From Alphaproteobacteria bacterium (GTDB lineage Bacteria; Pseudomonadota; Alphaproteobacteria; Rhizobiales; Xanthobacteraceae), in assembly GCA_016869215.1 (NCBI GenBank), contig VGEP01000016.1:34861-98860 (forward strand): a stretch of 64,000 nt of DNA, in the 5' to 3' direction. Each line of letters opens with the position of its first letter. The stretch's first letter is position 1. The position numbers and the translations under genes are program-made. Below are positions 18,252 to 30,402 of this stretch, piece by piece. The notes under the pieces are model-generated. The model searched no databases. It saw nothing but the letters and a program-made list of their open reading frames with translations, and had not been told where the DNA came from.

Positions 18252-19295
18252 ATGACAGCAATGTCGCAGATGCAGGCGTTCGGGCCGGTCCTTGTGACCG
18301 GAGCGAGCGGATTTGTCGGTTCCGCCATCGCCAATGCATTGCGCCGCGACGGTTATCGCGTCCGCGTCATGGTCCGCCCCTCAAGCCCACGCATCAACAT
18401 CGATCCCCGCGACGAAATCGCGGTTTGCGACATTCGCGACCGGACTGCGGTCGCCGAGGCCATGCGGGGCGTGCGCTACCTGATCCATGCCGCAGCCGAT
18501 TACCGTCTGTGGGCGCCCTCCCCCGACGAAATCATGCAGACCAACGTCGATGGCACACGCGTCGTCATGGAGGAGGCCGCGCGCGCCGGGCTTGAGCGCA
18601 TCGTTTATACGAGTTCGGTCGCGACCTTCGACATCTCCGGACCGGTGCCGGCCGACGAAACGCGCGCGCTTCCGCTGGAAAAGGCCGTGGGCGCGTACAA
18701 GCGCAGCAAGGTCATCGCCGAGAGGCTGGTCGTCGACCTTGCGCAAACTCACGGCCTTCCTGTGGTGGTCACCAACCCCTCGACTCCCATTGGGCCGCGC
18801 GACGTGCGCCCGACGCCGACCGGCCGCATCGTCGTCGAGGCCGCCGCCGGCCGTATGCCGGCTTTCGTCGACACCGGACTGAACTTCGTTCACGTCGACG
18901 ACGTCGCCAACGGCCATATCGCTGCGCTGCACCGGGGGCGGGTCGGGGAGCGCTATATTCTCGGGGGCGAAAACCTGACTCTCCGTCAGGTGTTGACCGA
19001 CATCGCGGAGATCGTCGGCCGCAAGCCCCCGCGCGTAAAACTGCCGCGGCTGGCGGTCTATCCGTTCGCGGTCGGCGCGGAACTGCTGGCGCGGCTCAGC
19101 GGTTCGGAGCCGTTTGCGACCGTCGACGGGCTGCGCATGAGCCGCCACTACATGCATTTCGACGACGGCAAGGCGCGGCGCGAATTGGGCTACACGTCGC
19201 GGCCCTACCGCGAGGCGCTGTCGGACGCCATCGACTGGTTCGCCAAGGCCGGATACCTGCCGCAAACCGTGCGGGCCCGCGCCGCGGCCTTGTAG
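18252..19295 (+). CDS. hpnA: Hopanoid-associated sugar epimerase HpnA
   Basis: Encodes 347 residues of the extended short-chain dehydrogenase fold. The NAD(P) motif VTGASGFVGSAIA is near the start, and the catalytic tyrosine and lysine are in GAYKRSKVIAE. Substrate-side segments PSTPIGPRDVRPTPTGRIV and NFVHVDDVANGH match HpnA. HpnA is linked to hopanoid side-chain chemistry, although its exact reaction is not settled. Several in-frame starts exist (18222, 18252, 18261, 18270); 18252 is chosen on family length. It converges on the hpnJ gene, with only 16 bp between stops. Confidence 0.88.
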   Translation: MTAMSQMQAFGPVLVTGASGFVGSAIANALRRDGYRVRVMVRPSSPRINIDPRDEIAVCDIRDRTAVAEAMRGVRYLIHAAADYRLWAPSPDEIMQTNVDGTRVVMEEAARAGLERIVYTSSVATFDISGPVPADETRALPLEKAVGAYKRSKVIAERLVVDLAQTHGLPVVVTNPSTPIGPRDVRPTPTGRIVVEAAAGRMPAFVDTGLNFVHVDDVANGHIAALHRGRVGERYILGGENLTLRQVLTDIAEIVGRKPPRVKLPRLAVYPFAVGAELLARLSGSEPFATVDGLRMSRHYMHFDDGKARRELGYTSRPYREALSDAIDWFAKAGYLPQTVRARAAAL

Positions 19296-19311
19296 CCGCC
19301 GCGAGCTGGCC

Positions 19312-20742
19312 CTACAGCGCAGCCTGCCGCCGCTCCCGCAGGAACTGGAAGAACTCCACGCCCTCGCGCAGCCGGCGCTTCATCATCTGCGGCGAGCGGA
19401 TCATCTCGTTGAGGATGGCCGCGATCTTCGGGGCGCGGAAATAGAACGCCCGGTAGAACTCCTCGACCGAATTGAAGATTTCGCCGTGGCTCAGGTGCGG
19501 ATAGTGCAGCGGCGCGATCTGAATGCCGTTGTCGTCCACGAGGTCCGCGTTGTTGGTGTCGAACCAGCCGTTCTCCTTGGCCTGCTTGTAGAGGAACGTG
19601 CCCGGATACGGCGCGGCGAGCGAAATCTGGATGGTGTGCGGATTGACCTCGGTCGCAAACCGGATCGTCTCCTGGATCGTCTCCTTGGTCTCGCCGGGAA
19701 GGCCCAGGATGAAGGTGCCGTGAATCTTGATGCCGAGCTCGTGGCAGTCCTTGGTGAACTTCCTGGCGACGTCGATCAGCATGCCCTTCTTGATGTTGTG
19801 CAGGATCTTCTGGTTGCCGCTCTCGTAGCCGACCACGAACAGCCGGCAGCCGTTGTCGGCCATCACTTCGAGCGTCTTGCGCGGCACGTTGCCCTTGGCG
19901 TTGCAGGCCCAGGTGATGCCGAGCTTGCCGATCTCACGCGCCAGCGCCTCGACGCGCGGCAGGTCGTCGGTGAGCGTATCGTCGTCGAAGAACACCTCCG
20001 CGACCTGCGGGAACGCCTGCTTGGCGTATTTCAACTCGTCGATGACGTGGCCGACGCTGCGCGTGCGGTAGATATGCCCGCCGACGGTCTGCGGCCACAG
20101 GCAGAAGGTGCAGCGCGATTTGCAGCCGCGGCCCGTATAAAACGACAGGTAGGGGTGGCGCAGATAGCCGATGAAGTAGTTCTCGATTTTCAGGTCGCGC
20201 TTGTAGACCGGCGAGACGAACGGCAGCTCGTCCATGTTGTGCAGCGGCGCGCGTTCCTCGTTGTGCACGATGCGCCCGTCGCGGCTGCGGTACGAGAGCC
20301 CCTTGATGGCGGCGAAGTCCCGGCCCTCCGCCACCTCCTTCACGGTGAAGTCGAACTCGTTGCGGGCGACGAAGTCGAGTTCCTCGCAGGCCTGCAGCGC
20401 ACCGGCCGCGTCGACCGCCACCTTGGCGCCGATCATGCCGATCTTGAGGTTCGGATTGGCGTCCTTGAGCGCGCGCGCGGTCTTGACGTCGGAGGCAAAC
20501 GACGGCGTGGAGGTGTGCAGCACCACCAGTTCGCGGTCCTTGGCGTGCGGCAGCACGTCGGCAAGACCGAGGCGGTGCGGCGGCGCATCGATCAGCTTGG
20601 AGCCGTCGACCAGCGCCGCCGGCTGCGCAAGCCAGGTCGGATACCAGAACGACTTGATCTCGCGGCGGTTCTGATACCGCGCGCCCGCGCCGCCGTCGAA
20701 GCCTTCGAACGACGGGGCCTGAAGGAACAAGCTCCGCATCAT
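19312..20742 (-). CDS. hpnJ: Hopanoid radical SAM protein HpnJ
   Basis: Encodes 476 residues. A cobalamin-binding-like N-terminal domain contains FLQAPSFEGFDGGAGARYQ. The radical SAM domain has its cluster cysteines at C207, C211 and C214 (CKSRCTFC). HpnJ has been shown in other bacteria to convert glucosaminyl-bacteriohopanetetrol to the cyclitol ether. The start ATGATG at 20742 matches the family beginning (MMRSLFLQ) and overlaps the hpnI stop by 4 bp. AGGGAG lies 12 nt upstream, slightly far. It is the last gene of an hpnL-hpnI-hpnJ operon. Confidence 0.93.
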   Translation of the reverse strand: MMRSLFLQAPSFEGFDGGAGARYQNRREIKSFWYPTWLAQPAALVDGSKLIDAPPHRLGLADVLPHAKDRELVVLHTSTPSFASDVKTARALKDANPNLKIGMIGAKVAVDAAGALQACEELDFVARNEFDFTVKEVAEGRDFAAIKGLSYRSRDGRIVHNEERAPLHNMDELPFVSPVYKRDLKIENYFIGYLRHPYLSFYTGRGCKSRCTFCLWPQTVGGHIYRTRSVGHVIDELKYAKQAFPQVAEVFFDDDTLTDDLPRVEALAREIGKLGITWACNAKGNVPRKTLEVMADNGCRLFVVGYESGNQKILHNIKKGMLIDVARKFTKDCHELGIKIHGTFILGLPGETKETIQETIRFATEVNPHTIQISLAAPYPGTFLYKQAKENGWFDTNNADLVDDNGIQIAPLHYPHLSHGEIFNSVEEFYRAFYFRAPKIAAILNEMIRSPQMMKRRLREGVEFFQFLRERRQAAL

Positions 20743-21890
20743 GGCGTCCGGGATCTCCCTTCCGAACTGATCTCGCCTTTCGGCGTAAGCCGGTATCGCC
20801 GTCCCTGCCAATCGACGTTGCGGGCGGCAAATCCGGCGACAAACACGGCGAAGGACAATAGATCACGCAGCGGAACCAGCCAATACGGCGGACGCGGCGA
20901 CGCAAAGCTGCGCGAAACGGCGAAAAGCACGGCGGCACGGCAAAGCAGGGCCGCAACCGTCACCGCCGCCGCCGGCGCGCCGCCCCCGGCCGCGAGCGCC
21001 AGCAGCGCGAACGGCAGCGGATTGCTCACAATCCAGCCGGCATAACCCGCCGGATCGATGATGCGGATGGTGGACGCCCAGCGCACCTCGTGCCGCCACA
21101 ATTGCCGGAACGACGTTTCGCCGCAGGTGTGGCCGACCGCGAACGGCGGCAGGGCCACCGTCTCCCCGCGCCGGCGCAGAGCCGCACCGATCTCGTAATC
21201 GTCCGCCAGCGTGTCCGCGACCGCCGCAAATCCGCCGAAGGCCGCAAGCGTCGACGCGCGCATCGCGATGGTCGAGCCAAAGCACGGCTGCGCCAGTCCG
21301 AGACGCAAGCCCGTCACCACGCCGGGCAGGAAGTGACCGTCGATCTGAAGCCGGGACAGGCTCGACCACAGCGAGTCCGTCTCGACGCCGTGGTACAGGC
21401 AGGTCACGGCGCCGTTTGCGCTTCGCTCCAGTTCGCCGACCACGCCGGCGAGATAGTCCGGCCGGACACGGATGTCGCTGTCGGCGATGACCACGATGGC
21501 GTTCCGGACCTGCCCGCTCATGTTGATCAGGTTTGCAACCTTGGGATTGGAGCCCGCCACGGTCCGGTCGGCGACAAGAGCGAGGTCGTGGCCGGGGAAT
21601 TCAGTGCGCAGCCGCTCGACCGCGGCAACGGCGGGATCGTTCGGGTCGGCGACGCCGAACACGATCTGCACCGGTCCCGGATAGTCCTGGCGGCAGAACG
21701 AGGCGAGGTTGTCGTAGAGATCCGGCTCTTGCCCGTGCAGCGGCTTCAGGATCGTCACGGCTGCGCCGGACGGCCTCGGCGCGCGCGGACGCCGCGCAAA
21801 ATCGGTCACAAGCCATGCCGCCGCGGCAAGATAAACGCAGCCCGCAACGGCCGCGCCCAGCAGCACGACAAGCGCGACATCCCCGATCAT
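20739..21890 (-). CDS. hpnI: Hopanoid glycosyltransferase HpnI
   Basis: Encodes 383 residues. An N-terminal membrane helix (about 5-28) is followed by a GT2 domain: TILKPLHGQEPDLYDNLASF, VADPNDPAV and VIADSDIRVRPDYL (DXD-like). The downstream LADDYEIGAALRRRG and QLWRHEVRWA (QxxRW-type) fit a processive-like or ceramide-glucosyltransferase subfamily. Two C-terminal hydrophobic segments follow. HpnI adds N-acetylglucosamine to bacteriohopanetetrol. Both ends overlap neighbours by 4 bp, showing tight coupling with hpnL and hpnJ. Confidence 0.92.
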   Translation of the reverse strand: MIGDVALVVLLGAAVAGCVYLAAAAWLVTDFARRPRAPRPSGAAVTILKPLHGQEPDLYDNLASFCRQDYPGPVQIVFGVADPNDPAVAAVERLRTEFPGHDLALVADRTVAGSNPKVANLINMSGQVRNAIVVIADSDIRVRPDYLAGVVGELERSANGAVTCLYHGVETDSLWSSLSRLQIDGHFLPGVVTGLRLGLAQPCFGSTIAMRASTLAAFGGFAAVADTLADDYEIGAALRRRGETVALPPFAVGHTCGETSFRQLWRHEVRWASTIRIIDPAGYAGWIVSNPLPFALLALAAGGGAPAAAVTVAALLCRAAVLFAVSRSFASPRPPYWLVPLRDLLSFAVFVAGFAARNVDWQGRRYRLTPKGEISSEGRSRTP

Positions 21891-22900
21891 GGGCGCTCCG
21901 GCCCGCCGGTTTGCGATCGCGCCGCCGAGCGCCGGAAAAAGTTCCGACCCTCCATCGCCTGCCAGGCCAGCACGCCGGGAATGCCGATGACGAAGTCGGG
22001 GATGCGCTTGACCAGCGACAGCGCGACGGCGGCGTCCGGCGGAATGCCGTACATCGCGCACAGCACGATCAGTCCGCCCTCCTGCGCGCCCAGCGCGCCG
22101 GGTATGGCGAAGGCCGCGCCGCGCACCGCTTGCATCAGGCTTTCGATGATGAGCGCCTGCTCGATCGAAATCGCGTATCCCATGAAGTTGAGCACGATCC
22201 AGACTTCGACGACGCCGACGAACCAGTCCGCAAGATGCCAGAAGAAGCTTCGGACGAGGCCGATACGGTTGGCGTAGAAACGCTGGAGCTGCGCGAACAA
22301 TTCGTCCACCGCCCCGAACACGCGCCATTCGCGGCCGCCCGCCAATGCGGTCAGCGCTTTCGTGATCAGACGATGGCCGTGCTCGCTCTGCGCGACGAAG
22401 AACGCGGCCAGCGCGGGAATTGCGATGCCGATCCCGATGCCCGCCGACCAGGCCACGATTTCGCTGCCGCCGTTGACGAGCAGCAACGTCAGCCCGATCA
22501 GGGCGAACGCAACCATCGTCGCGGCCTGCACCAATACGTCGACCATGACGCTGGCCGCGGCGACCGAGCCCCTGGTGCCGCGCAGAGCGAGGCAGCGCGC
22601 GCCGATGAAATCGCCGCCGATCTGGGCCAGCGGCAGGATCGCGTTGGTCGCCTCGCGGATGAACCGGATGCCCATCAGCGCCGGCAGCCGCGGCCGGATG
22701 TCCGCCGGAAACAGCAGCCACCATCCCGCGCCGGCGCCGGCCACGCCGGAAATGCGGATCAGGACCACGGCCGCGACCGCCCATCCCGAATCCAGGATCG
22801 CCTGCCCCACCAGGCCCGCGCCGGACCACAGCGTCAGCCCGATCAGGACCGCAACGCCCAGAGACCAGACGATCAGCGTAGCCAGCCGCGCGGTGGCCAT
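21887..22900 (-). CDS. hpnL: Hopanoid-associated membrane protein HpnL
   Basis: Encodes 337 residues with about eight membrane segments, in the lysylphosphatidylglycerol synthase membrane-domain superfamily. FIREATNAILPLAQIGGDFIGAR and AVRGAAFAIPGALGAQEGG are the conserved signatures. HpnL is associated with hopanoid clusters and is thought to affect hopanoid transport or localisation; its biochemistry is unknown. ATG 22900 fits the family start. It is first in the hpnL-hpnI-hpnJ operon, with a TGA/ATG overlap to hpnI. Confidence 0.88.
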   Translation of the reverse strand: MATARLATLIVWSLGVAVLIGLTLWSGAGLVGQAILDSGWAVAAVVLIRISGVAGAGAGWWLLFPADIRPRLPALMGIRFIREATNAILPLAQIGGDFIGARCLALRGTRGSVAAASVMVDVLVQAATMVAFALIGLTLLLVNGGSEIVAWSAGIGIGIAIPALAAFFVAQSEHGHRLITKALTALAGGREWRVFGAVDELFAQLQRFYANRIGLVRSFFWHLADWFVGVVEVWIVLNFMGYAISIEQALIIESLMQAVRGAAFAIPGALGAQEGGLIVLCAMYGIPPDAAVALSLVKRIPDFVIGIPGVLAWQAMEGRNFFRRSAARSQTGGPERP

Positions 22901-23011
22901 ATTCCGTCTCGACTTTGGCCGCGCGACGCGCGGCACGCCCGGCTCTGGATTATCGCGCTTGTCGGCTCGCTGGCAAACGCGCGCGGGCACGGCGGGCCGC
23001 CCGCGCGCCGG

Positions 23012-23566
23012 TCAGGCTGCTTCGTCCTTGAGCGCTGCGTCGATCAGACGGCGGCATTCGCTCAGTTCGTGCAAGGCGCTTTGCAGGCGCCGGACGTGTT
23101 CGCGCGTCATGGCGGGCTCGGCAGCCTGCGGCGCAGGCTGGCGGCCGGCCGGCTCGGCTTCAGTTTCGCGCGGTGGCGCCGCGGGCGACTTCAAAAGCCC
23201 GAACAGCGTGCGTGCGGCTTCGTCGGGCGGAAGCCGTTCGGGCTCCTGCTGCGGCCCGGGTTCGTCCTGCGGCGCGCCGACAGGCTGCACCGCCCCCGCC
23301 TGCCAGACCGTCTGGACGAACTTCGGTCCCTTGTCGCGCAGAATTCCCTGCACGCCGCGGATGGTATAGCCCTCGCCGTAAAGCAGATGGCGGATGCCGC
23401 GCAGCAGATCGACGTCGTCGGGCCGGTAGTAACGCCGGCCGCCGGCCCGCTTCATCGGCTTGATCTGCGGAAAGCGGCTCTCCCAGAACCTCAAGACATG
23501 CTGCGGAATGTCGAGTTCGTCCGCGACCTCGCTGATGGTGCGGAACGCGTCGGGCGATTTTTCCAA
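23012..23566 (-). CDS. MerR family transcriptional regulator
   Basis: Encodes about 184 residues. The N-terminal winged helix ([25 protein letters not shown], then [21 protein letters not shown]) is a MerR-type DNA-binding domain. The C-terminal half is proline- and alanine-rich with a final helix, [21 protein letters not shown]. No metal-binding cysteines are visible. A TTG start at 23566 is chosen because it directly precedes the conserved [10 protein letters not shown] segment and has GGGAG upstream. This regulator follows ihfA in many alphaproteobacteria. Targets unknown. Confidence 0.82.
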   Translation of the reverse strand: MEKSPDAFRTISEVADELDIPQHVLRFWESRFPQIKPMKRAGGRRYYRPDDVDLLRGIRHLLYGEGYTIRGVQGILRDKGPKFVQTVWQAGAVQPVGAPQDEPGPQQEPERLPPDEAARTLFGLLKSPAAPPRETEAEPAGRQPAPQAAEPAMTREHVRRLQSALHELSECRRLIDAALKDEAA

Positions 23567-23643
23567 GGCGCCGTGCTCCCTCGAAAATATCGCGGCTCCG
23601 GCTCCCAGCCGGCAACGCGCCGCCGCCGATACACGCTGCTGGA

Positions 23644-23952
23644 CTAGCCGCCCGAGCCGCCGCTCGAATTGATCCGCTGCTTGAGGATCGCCGACGGCTT
23701 GAACACCATCACCCGGCGCGGAGAAATCGGAACTTCCTTGCCGGTCTTGGGGTTGCGGCCGATACGCTGGCCCTTCTTGCGCACCACGAACGAACCGAAC
23801 GACGACAGCTTCACCGTTTCGCCCCGTTCGAGGCAATCAGTGATCTCCTGCAGAACCAGTTCGACGAGCGCCGCCGACTCCGTGCGGGACAGGCCCACCT
23901 TCTGGTAGACCGCCTCACACAGGTCCGCTCGCGTTATGGTCTTTCCCGCCAT
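23644..23952 (-). CDS. ihfA: Integration host factor subunit alpha
   Basis: Encodes 102 residues of the HU/IHF family. The DNA-bending arm [22 protein letters not shown] and the N-terminal [18 protein letters not shown] fit IhfA. With IhfB it bends DNA at specific sites for recombination and transcription. The C-terminus has a short Ser/Gly tail (SSGGSGG). It lies upstream of the merR gene on the same strand. Confidence 0.93.
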   Translation of the reverse strand: MAGKTITRADLCEAVYQKVGLSRTESAALVELVLQEITDCLERGETVKLSSFGSFVVRKKGQRIGRNPKTGKEVPISPRRVMVFKPSAILKQRINSSGGSGG

Positions 23953-24138
23953 CGCCAGCCCCAGTCACGGCGAGCATATCCCGCTGAATTTCTAACGATA
24001 TTCACTTGAACCGGGGTGGTCAACCGGGCTTTCGCAGGCGCCATCGGCATTTTCGGCGCCCCAGGAGGGCCGGCTAAAGGCCGGAAAATCGCCGTTCGGG
24101 CGCCGCAGATGCGGCTCGCGGGCTTCCGTCCCGGCTTC

Positions 24139-25116
24139 TCACCAGCGCAGCAGGGCCGAGCCCCAGGTGAAGCCGCCGCCCATGGCTTCCAGCAGCACCA
24201 GGTCGCCCTTCTTGATCCGGCCGTCCTTGACCGCGGTGTTGAGCGCGAGCGGGATCGACGCCGCCGACGTGTTGCCGTGCTGGCTCACCGTCATCACGAC
24301 CTTCTCCGGCGCGATGCCGAGCTTCTTTGCGGAGTCGTCGATGATGCGTTTGTTGGCCTGGTGCGGCACGAACCAGTCGATGTCGTTGGCGGTATAGCCG
24401 GTGGTGCGGAATGCGTCCTCGATCACGTCGGTGATCATGGCGACGGCGTGCTTGAACACGGCGCGGCCCTCCATGCGCAGGAAGCCCACGGTGCGCGTCG
24501 AGGACGGGCCGCCGTCGACATAGAGCTTGGACTTGTGGCGGCCGTCGGAGCGCAGATGCGTCGTGAGAATGCCGCGGTCGTCGCGCTCGCCCGGCTGCTG
24601 CTGGGCTTCGAGTACGACTGCGCCCGCGCCGTCGCCGAACAGCACGCAGGTGGTGCGGTCGGACCAGTCGAGTATGCGCGAGAAGGTCTCCGCTCCGATC
24701 ACCAGCGCGCGCTTGTAGGTGCCGGTGCGCAAGAGGCCGTCGGCCGTCGCCAGAGCGAAGACGAAGCCCGAGCACACGGCCTGCAGGTCGAACGCCGCCC
24801 CGCGCGTGATGCCGAGGCCCGCCTGCACCGTGACCGCCGAGGCGGGAAACGTGTTGTCCGGGGTCGAGGTGGCCAGCACGATCAGGTCGATCGTCTGCGG
24901 GTCGACATGGGCGCTGGCGAGCGCCGCGCGGGCTGCATGGATGGCAAGGTCGGAGGTCAGTTCGCCTTCGGCCGCGACGTGCCGCTGGCGAATTCCCGTG
25001 CGCTGCACGATCCATTCGTCGGACGTATCGACGCTCGCGGCCAATTCCGCATTGCTGACCACCCGGGACGGCAGGTAGCTTCCGCAGCCCAGCACCACCG
25101 TTCTGAGCATGGTCAC
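24139..25116 (-). CDS. fabH: Beta-ketoacyl-ACP synthase III
   Basis: Encodes 325 residues. The catalytic triad is Cys115 (LQAVCSGF), His252 (PHQAN) and Asn282 (HGNTSAAS). FabH condenses acetyl-CoA with malonyl-ACP to start fatty acid synthesis in the cytoplasm. The GTG start at 25116 overlaps the plsX stop (GTGA), a typical coupled arrangement; ATG 25110 is the alternative. The plsX-fabH order is standard in alphaproteobacteria. Confidence 0.95.
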   Translation of the reverse strand: MTMLRTVVLGCGSYLPSRVVSNAELAASVDTSDEWIVQRTGIRQRHVAAEGELTSDLAIHAARAALASAHVDPQTIDLIVLATSTPDNTFPASAVTVQAGLGITRGAAFDLQAVCSGFVFALATADGLLRTGTYKRALVIGAETFSRILDWSDRTTCVLFGDGAGAVVLEAQQQPGERDDRGILTTHLRSDGRHKSKLYVDGGPSSTRTVGFLRMEGRAVFKHAVAMITDVIEDAFRTTGYTANDIDWFVPHQANKRIIDDSAKKLGIAPEKVVMTVSQHGNTSAASIPLALNTAVKDGRIKKGDLVLLEAMGGGFTWGSALLRW

Positions 25117-26174
25117 GAGGCCGCTCCGCCGACGGCGCGGGATGCGGCCGCTGTGCGCGTGTGCTGATGGATCGTCTCGCCGATCTTGGCGAGCAGTTCG
25201 TGGCGCACCATGTTGTATCCCATGTCGATCGCGGCCGCGTAACCTTCCGGATCGGCACCGCCGTGACTCTTGATGACGACGCCGTTCAATCCGAGGAAGA
25301 CGCCGCCGTTCGATTTGTTCGGATCCATCTTGTTGCGCAGCATCCGGAACGCGGGCCGCGCCAGCAGATAGCCGAGTTTGGTGAGAATGCTCTGCGACAG
25401 CGCCATCCGCAGATAGTCGGCGAACTGCCGCGCGGTGCCTTCAGCCGTCTTGAGCGCGATGTTGCCGGCGAAGCCTTCCGTCACCACCACGTCGGCGGTG
25501 CCCTTGCCGATGTCGTCGCCCTCGACGAAGCCGACATAATTGACATGCGGCGGCGGGTCCTCGCGCAGCATGCGTCCGGCTTCCCGCACCGGTTCCAGAC
25601 CCTTGACCTCCTCGACGCCGATGTTGAGCAGGCCCACGCTCGGCCGGTCGAGACCGAACAGCACGCGCGCCATCGCGCTGCCCATCACCGCCATGTTCAC
25701 CAGATGCTCGGCATCGGTGCCGATCGAGGCGCCGAGATCGAGCACGATCGACTCGCCCTTCAGCGTCGGCCAGACCGCGGCGATGGCCGGGCGCTCGATG
25801 CCCGGCATGGTCCGCAGATTGAACTTGGCCATGGCCATCAGCGCGCCGGTGTTGCCGGCGGACACCGCGACGTCGGCCTCGCCTTTCTTGACCGCGTCGA
25901 GCGCGAGCCACATGGAGGATTTCCACCGGCCGTTGCGCAGCGCCTGGCTCGGCTTGTCGTCCATGCGGACGGCGACGTCGGTGTGGACGATCCGGGACGC
26001 GGCCTGAAGCCGGGGCGCGGCAGCGAGCAAGGGCTCGATCCGGGTGCGGTCGCCGAACAAGACGAACTCGGCATCGGGATGACGGGACAGCGCCAATTCG
26101 GCGCCGGGGACGACCACCGGCGGGCCGTGATCACCGCCCATGGCGTCGAGCGCGATGCGGACCTTCTGCGGCAT
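25113..26174 (-). CDS. plsX: Phosphate acyltransferase PlsX
   Basis: Encodes 353 residues. The start [19 protein letters not shown] is diagnostic, as are [21 protein letters not shown] and [18 protein letters not shown]. PlsX makes acyl-phosphate from acyl-ACP for phospholipid synthesis. It follows a DUF177 gene but rpmF, which often lies between them in other bacteria, is absent here. It is coupled to fabH by a 4-bp overlap. Confidence 0.95.
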   Translation of the reverse strand: MPQKVRIALDAMGGDHGPPVVVPGAELALSRHPDAEFVLFGDRTRIEPLLAAAPRLQAASRIVHTDVAVRMDDKPSQALRNGRWKSSMWLALDAVKKGEADVAVSAGNTGALMAMAKFNLRTMPGIERPAIAAVWPTLKGESIVLDLGASIGTDAEHLVNMAVMGSAMARVLFGLDRPSVGLLNIGVEEVKGLEPVREAGRMLREDPPPHVNYVGFVEGDDIGKGTADVVVTEGFAGNIALKTAEGTARQFADYLRMALSQSILTKLGYLLARPAFRMLRNKMDPNKSNGGVFLGLNGVVIKSHGGADPEGYAAAIDMGYNMVRHELLAKIGETIHQHTRTAAASRAVGGAAS

Positions 26175-26314
26175 GGGTCAACCTGGGCGGCGAGACATCG
26201 GTGACGCCGGGATCGGTCCTTCGCCAGCGGTGAGGTAACGATCGACAATAGCCGTTCGGCGGCGGGACACAACAGGGCGCAACGGCCCTGCGAAACCCAC
26301 CCAAATGGGGGAAA

Positions 26315-26875
26315 TCACTGGGGTTTTCCGCCGGCCTTGGGCTTCAAGGCGGCCAGAGCCGCGAACGGGTGGCCGGAGGGGTCGGAGGCGGCGGCCTGCA
26401 CGGGGAGCGTGGCGCCGGCCTTCCGGGGATAGGGATCGATGCCGAGCATCAGATACTCGGTCGCGACCGCCCCGAGATCGACCGTGCCGTCCTGCAGGAG
26501 TTCCGGCGGCTCCTCGGCATCCAGCGGCCTGGCTCCGGGGCCCGTCGCGGTTTCGGCCGCCGGCGGCACGAACGCCAGATCGACAGCCTCGTCGATTTCG
26601 CTGCGCACCGGATCGAGGGTGACGACGCAGCTCTGGTCGACGGTCGCCGAAACCCGCCCGACGACGCGCAGTCCGTCGCGGCCGATGCGCGTGAGATCGA
26701 AGACCGCCTCAAGCCGCGGCAACGCCACCACGCCCGCGAGCTTCGCGACCGCCTCGCGCGTCGCGGCATCCGCGGCCAGTTCGACATGACGGCCGGTCTC
26801 CGCGACCTCCGCCACGGCGACCGTGACGCTCCACGGCCTTTCGGCCGGGTTCGTGTCGGTGGTCCGCGCGTTCAT
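26315..26875 (-). CDS. DUF177 (YceD family) protein
   Basis: Encodes 186 residues. The central segment VDQSCVVTLDPVRSEIDEAVDLAF and the later DGTVDLGAVATEYLMLGIDPYPRK match DUF177, a family linked to 23S rRNA accumulation in plants and to ribosome genes in bacteria. Here it is coupled by a 4-bp overlap to an upstream cytochrome chaperone gene and followed by plsX. The alphaproteobacterial members lack the full cysteine set of YceD; only one central cysteine is seen. Confidence 0.85.
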   Translation of the reverse strand: MNARTTDTNPAERPWSVTVAVAEVAETGRHVELAADAATREAVAKLAGVVALPRLEAVFDLTRIGRDGLRVVGRVSATVDQSCVVTLDPVRSEIDEAVDLAFVPPAAETATGPGARPLDAEEPPELLQDGTVDLGAVATEYLMLGIDPYPRKAGATLPVQAAASDPSGHPFAALAALKPKAGGKPQ

Positions 26876-27435
26876 GGTGCAGGCATGCCTTCGGGTTCGC
26901 GCGCCGCCGCCGGATCGGGAAACGGGCTCCGGCCGGCGAGCAGATCGCTGGCGTCGGCGCCGGCAAGGCGGCCGGCCGCGTCCCGCATATAGGCTGCGAG
27001 CGCCCGCGCGCCAGCCGGCGGCTCGGAGGCGCCAAAGACGTTGCGGCCGACGGCTTCAAGCAGCGCCGGCATGTCGGCCCGGTCGAGCGCCGCGTCATAG
27101 ACTTTGGAGCGGCCGTAATAGGCCTCCGCGACCTTGCGCATCTCTTTCGGCACGCCGAGGTCGCCGATGCCCATCTCGCGGAAGTTGTCGTCCATGTCGC
27201 GGCAGAAGCGGTCGAACAGCCGCTGGCCAACCTCGCCCACGCCGGGCTGGCCGGCACGCAGCCGCCGCATCAGCAGGGCCAGATGCAGCACCAGCATCTC
27301 GAACCGCCCGGTGACGGTGTCCGCCACGCCGTAACCACGATAGAATTCGGGGGATCGCGCCTGCGCCACGATCATGCCATACAGAGCGTCGATGCTGCGG
27401 TCCTGTGCGGGACGGCGAAACGGGAACGAAATCAT
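26872..27435 (-). CDS. Ubiquinol-cytochrome c chaperone (CBP3 family)
   Basis: Encodes 187 residues. LYGMIVAQARSPEFYRGYGV and DRFCRDMDDNFREMGIGD are the conserved blocks of the CBP3/UQCC family, which assists cytochrome bc1 assembly. ATG 27435 (MISFPFRR) fits the family start; the frame is open further upstream, but that part lies under the divergent bamE gene. Its stop overlaps the DUF177 start by 4 bp. Confidence 0.88.
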   Translation of the reverse strand: MISFPFRRPAQDRSIDALYGMIVAQARSPEFYRGYGVADTVTGRFEMLVLHLALLMRRLRAGQPGVGEVGQRLFDRFCRDMDDNFREMGIGDLGVPKEMRKVAEAYYGRSKVYDAALDRADMPALLEAVGRNVFGASEPPAGARALAAYMRDAAGRLAGADASDLLAGRSPFPDPAAAREPEGMPAP

Positions 27436-27529
27436 AGGGTTCGCTGGCCTGCTTCGGCCTCGATCCGGCCGGGCGTTGCAAAATTCCGGCCCCTCGGGTA
27501 CGCCCGCAAGCACGTGGGATGCAAGCGAA

Positions 27530-28018
27530 ATGACGACTTCCGAGGGCAAATCGGGCACGGGCGGGGTCCGGCGGCCAGGGATTTCGGCGGCGTGGCTGCT
27601 CGCGGCCGCGTTGTGCATTCCGCTCGGCGCCTGCGGCGGCGACGGCCTCACGCAAGTCTATCAGCGCGGCTACGTCGTTGCGGACGGCGCGCTGGAACAG
27701 GTGCCGCTCGGGGCGACGCAGGAACAGGTCCTGATCGTTCTGGGCACGCCCTCCACCGTCGCGACCGTCAGCGGCGAGGCCTTCTACTACATTTCCCAGC
27801 GCGCCGAGCAGAAGCTCGCCTTCATGCCGCGCGAAGTGACCAATCAGCGTGTGGTCGCGGTGTATTTCGACAAGTCCCGCCGCGTCGAGCGGATCGCCAA
27901 TTACGGCCTCAAGGACGGCAAGGTGTTCGACTTCGTGAGCCGCACCACGCCGACCAGCGGCTCCGAGCTGTCGTTCCTGAGCTACATCTTCGCGGTCGCA
28001 AAGCCGCTCGGGAGCTAA
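27530..28018 (+). CDS. bamE: Outer membrane assembly lipoprotein BamE (SmpA/OmlA)
   Basis: Encodes 162 residues. The lipobox IPLGAC lies near residue 35, after a polar N-terminus of about 20 residues. The SmpA/OmlA domain includes YQRGYVVADGALEQVPLGATQEQVLIVLGTPS and YFDKSRRVERIANYGLKDG. It is predicted to be an accessory subunit of the BAM complex in the outer membrane. It is divergent from the CBP3-family gene across about 95 bp and convergent with hppA, sharing a terminator. Confidence 0.88.
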   Translation: MTTSEGKSGTGGVRRPGISAAWLLAAALCIPLGACGGDGLTQVYQRGYVVADGALEQVPLGATQEQVLIVLGTPSTVATVSGEAFYYISQRAEQKLAFMPREVTNQRVVAVYFDKSRRVERIANYGLKDGKVFDFVSRTTPTSGSELSFLSYIFAVAKPLGS

Positions 28019-28080
28019 CTCTCGCTGCATAGGAACGCAGCCGGACTGCGAGCCTGGATTGCTCTGTCCGAAAAATAAAA

Positions 28081-28104
28081 AGCCCCGCGGTTTCCCGCGG
28101 GGCT
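28081..28104. terminator. Bidirectional intrinsic terminator between bamE and hppA
   Basis: A 10-bp stem (28081-28090 with 28095-28104) has loop TTTC. On the left, AAAAATAAAA gives a strong U-tract for hppA on the minus strand. On the right, TTCGTGTTT gives a weaker one for bamE. Confidence 0.88.
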
Positions 28105-28129
28105 TCGTGTTTGAGAGTGCGTGCGCCGT

Positions 28130-30262
<2,133 letters not shown>

Positions 30263-30402
30263 GGAATCCTCAGTTTTCGTGGAATCGCGCCGCGAAGGCC
30301 CCCTAAGCGGCGGAAAGTGGCGCGGATATAGCCAAAGCACTCCCCTGGCGCAACGCCGGAAATGCCCAAAACCGGCGCGGATCGGGGGAAAACGCCCGGC
30401 GT

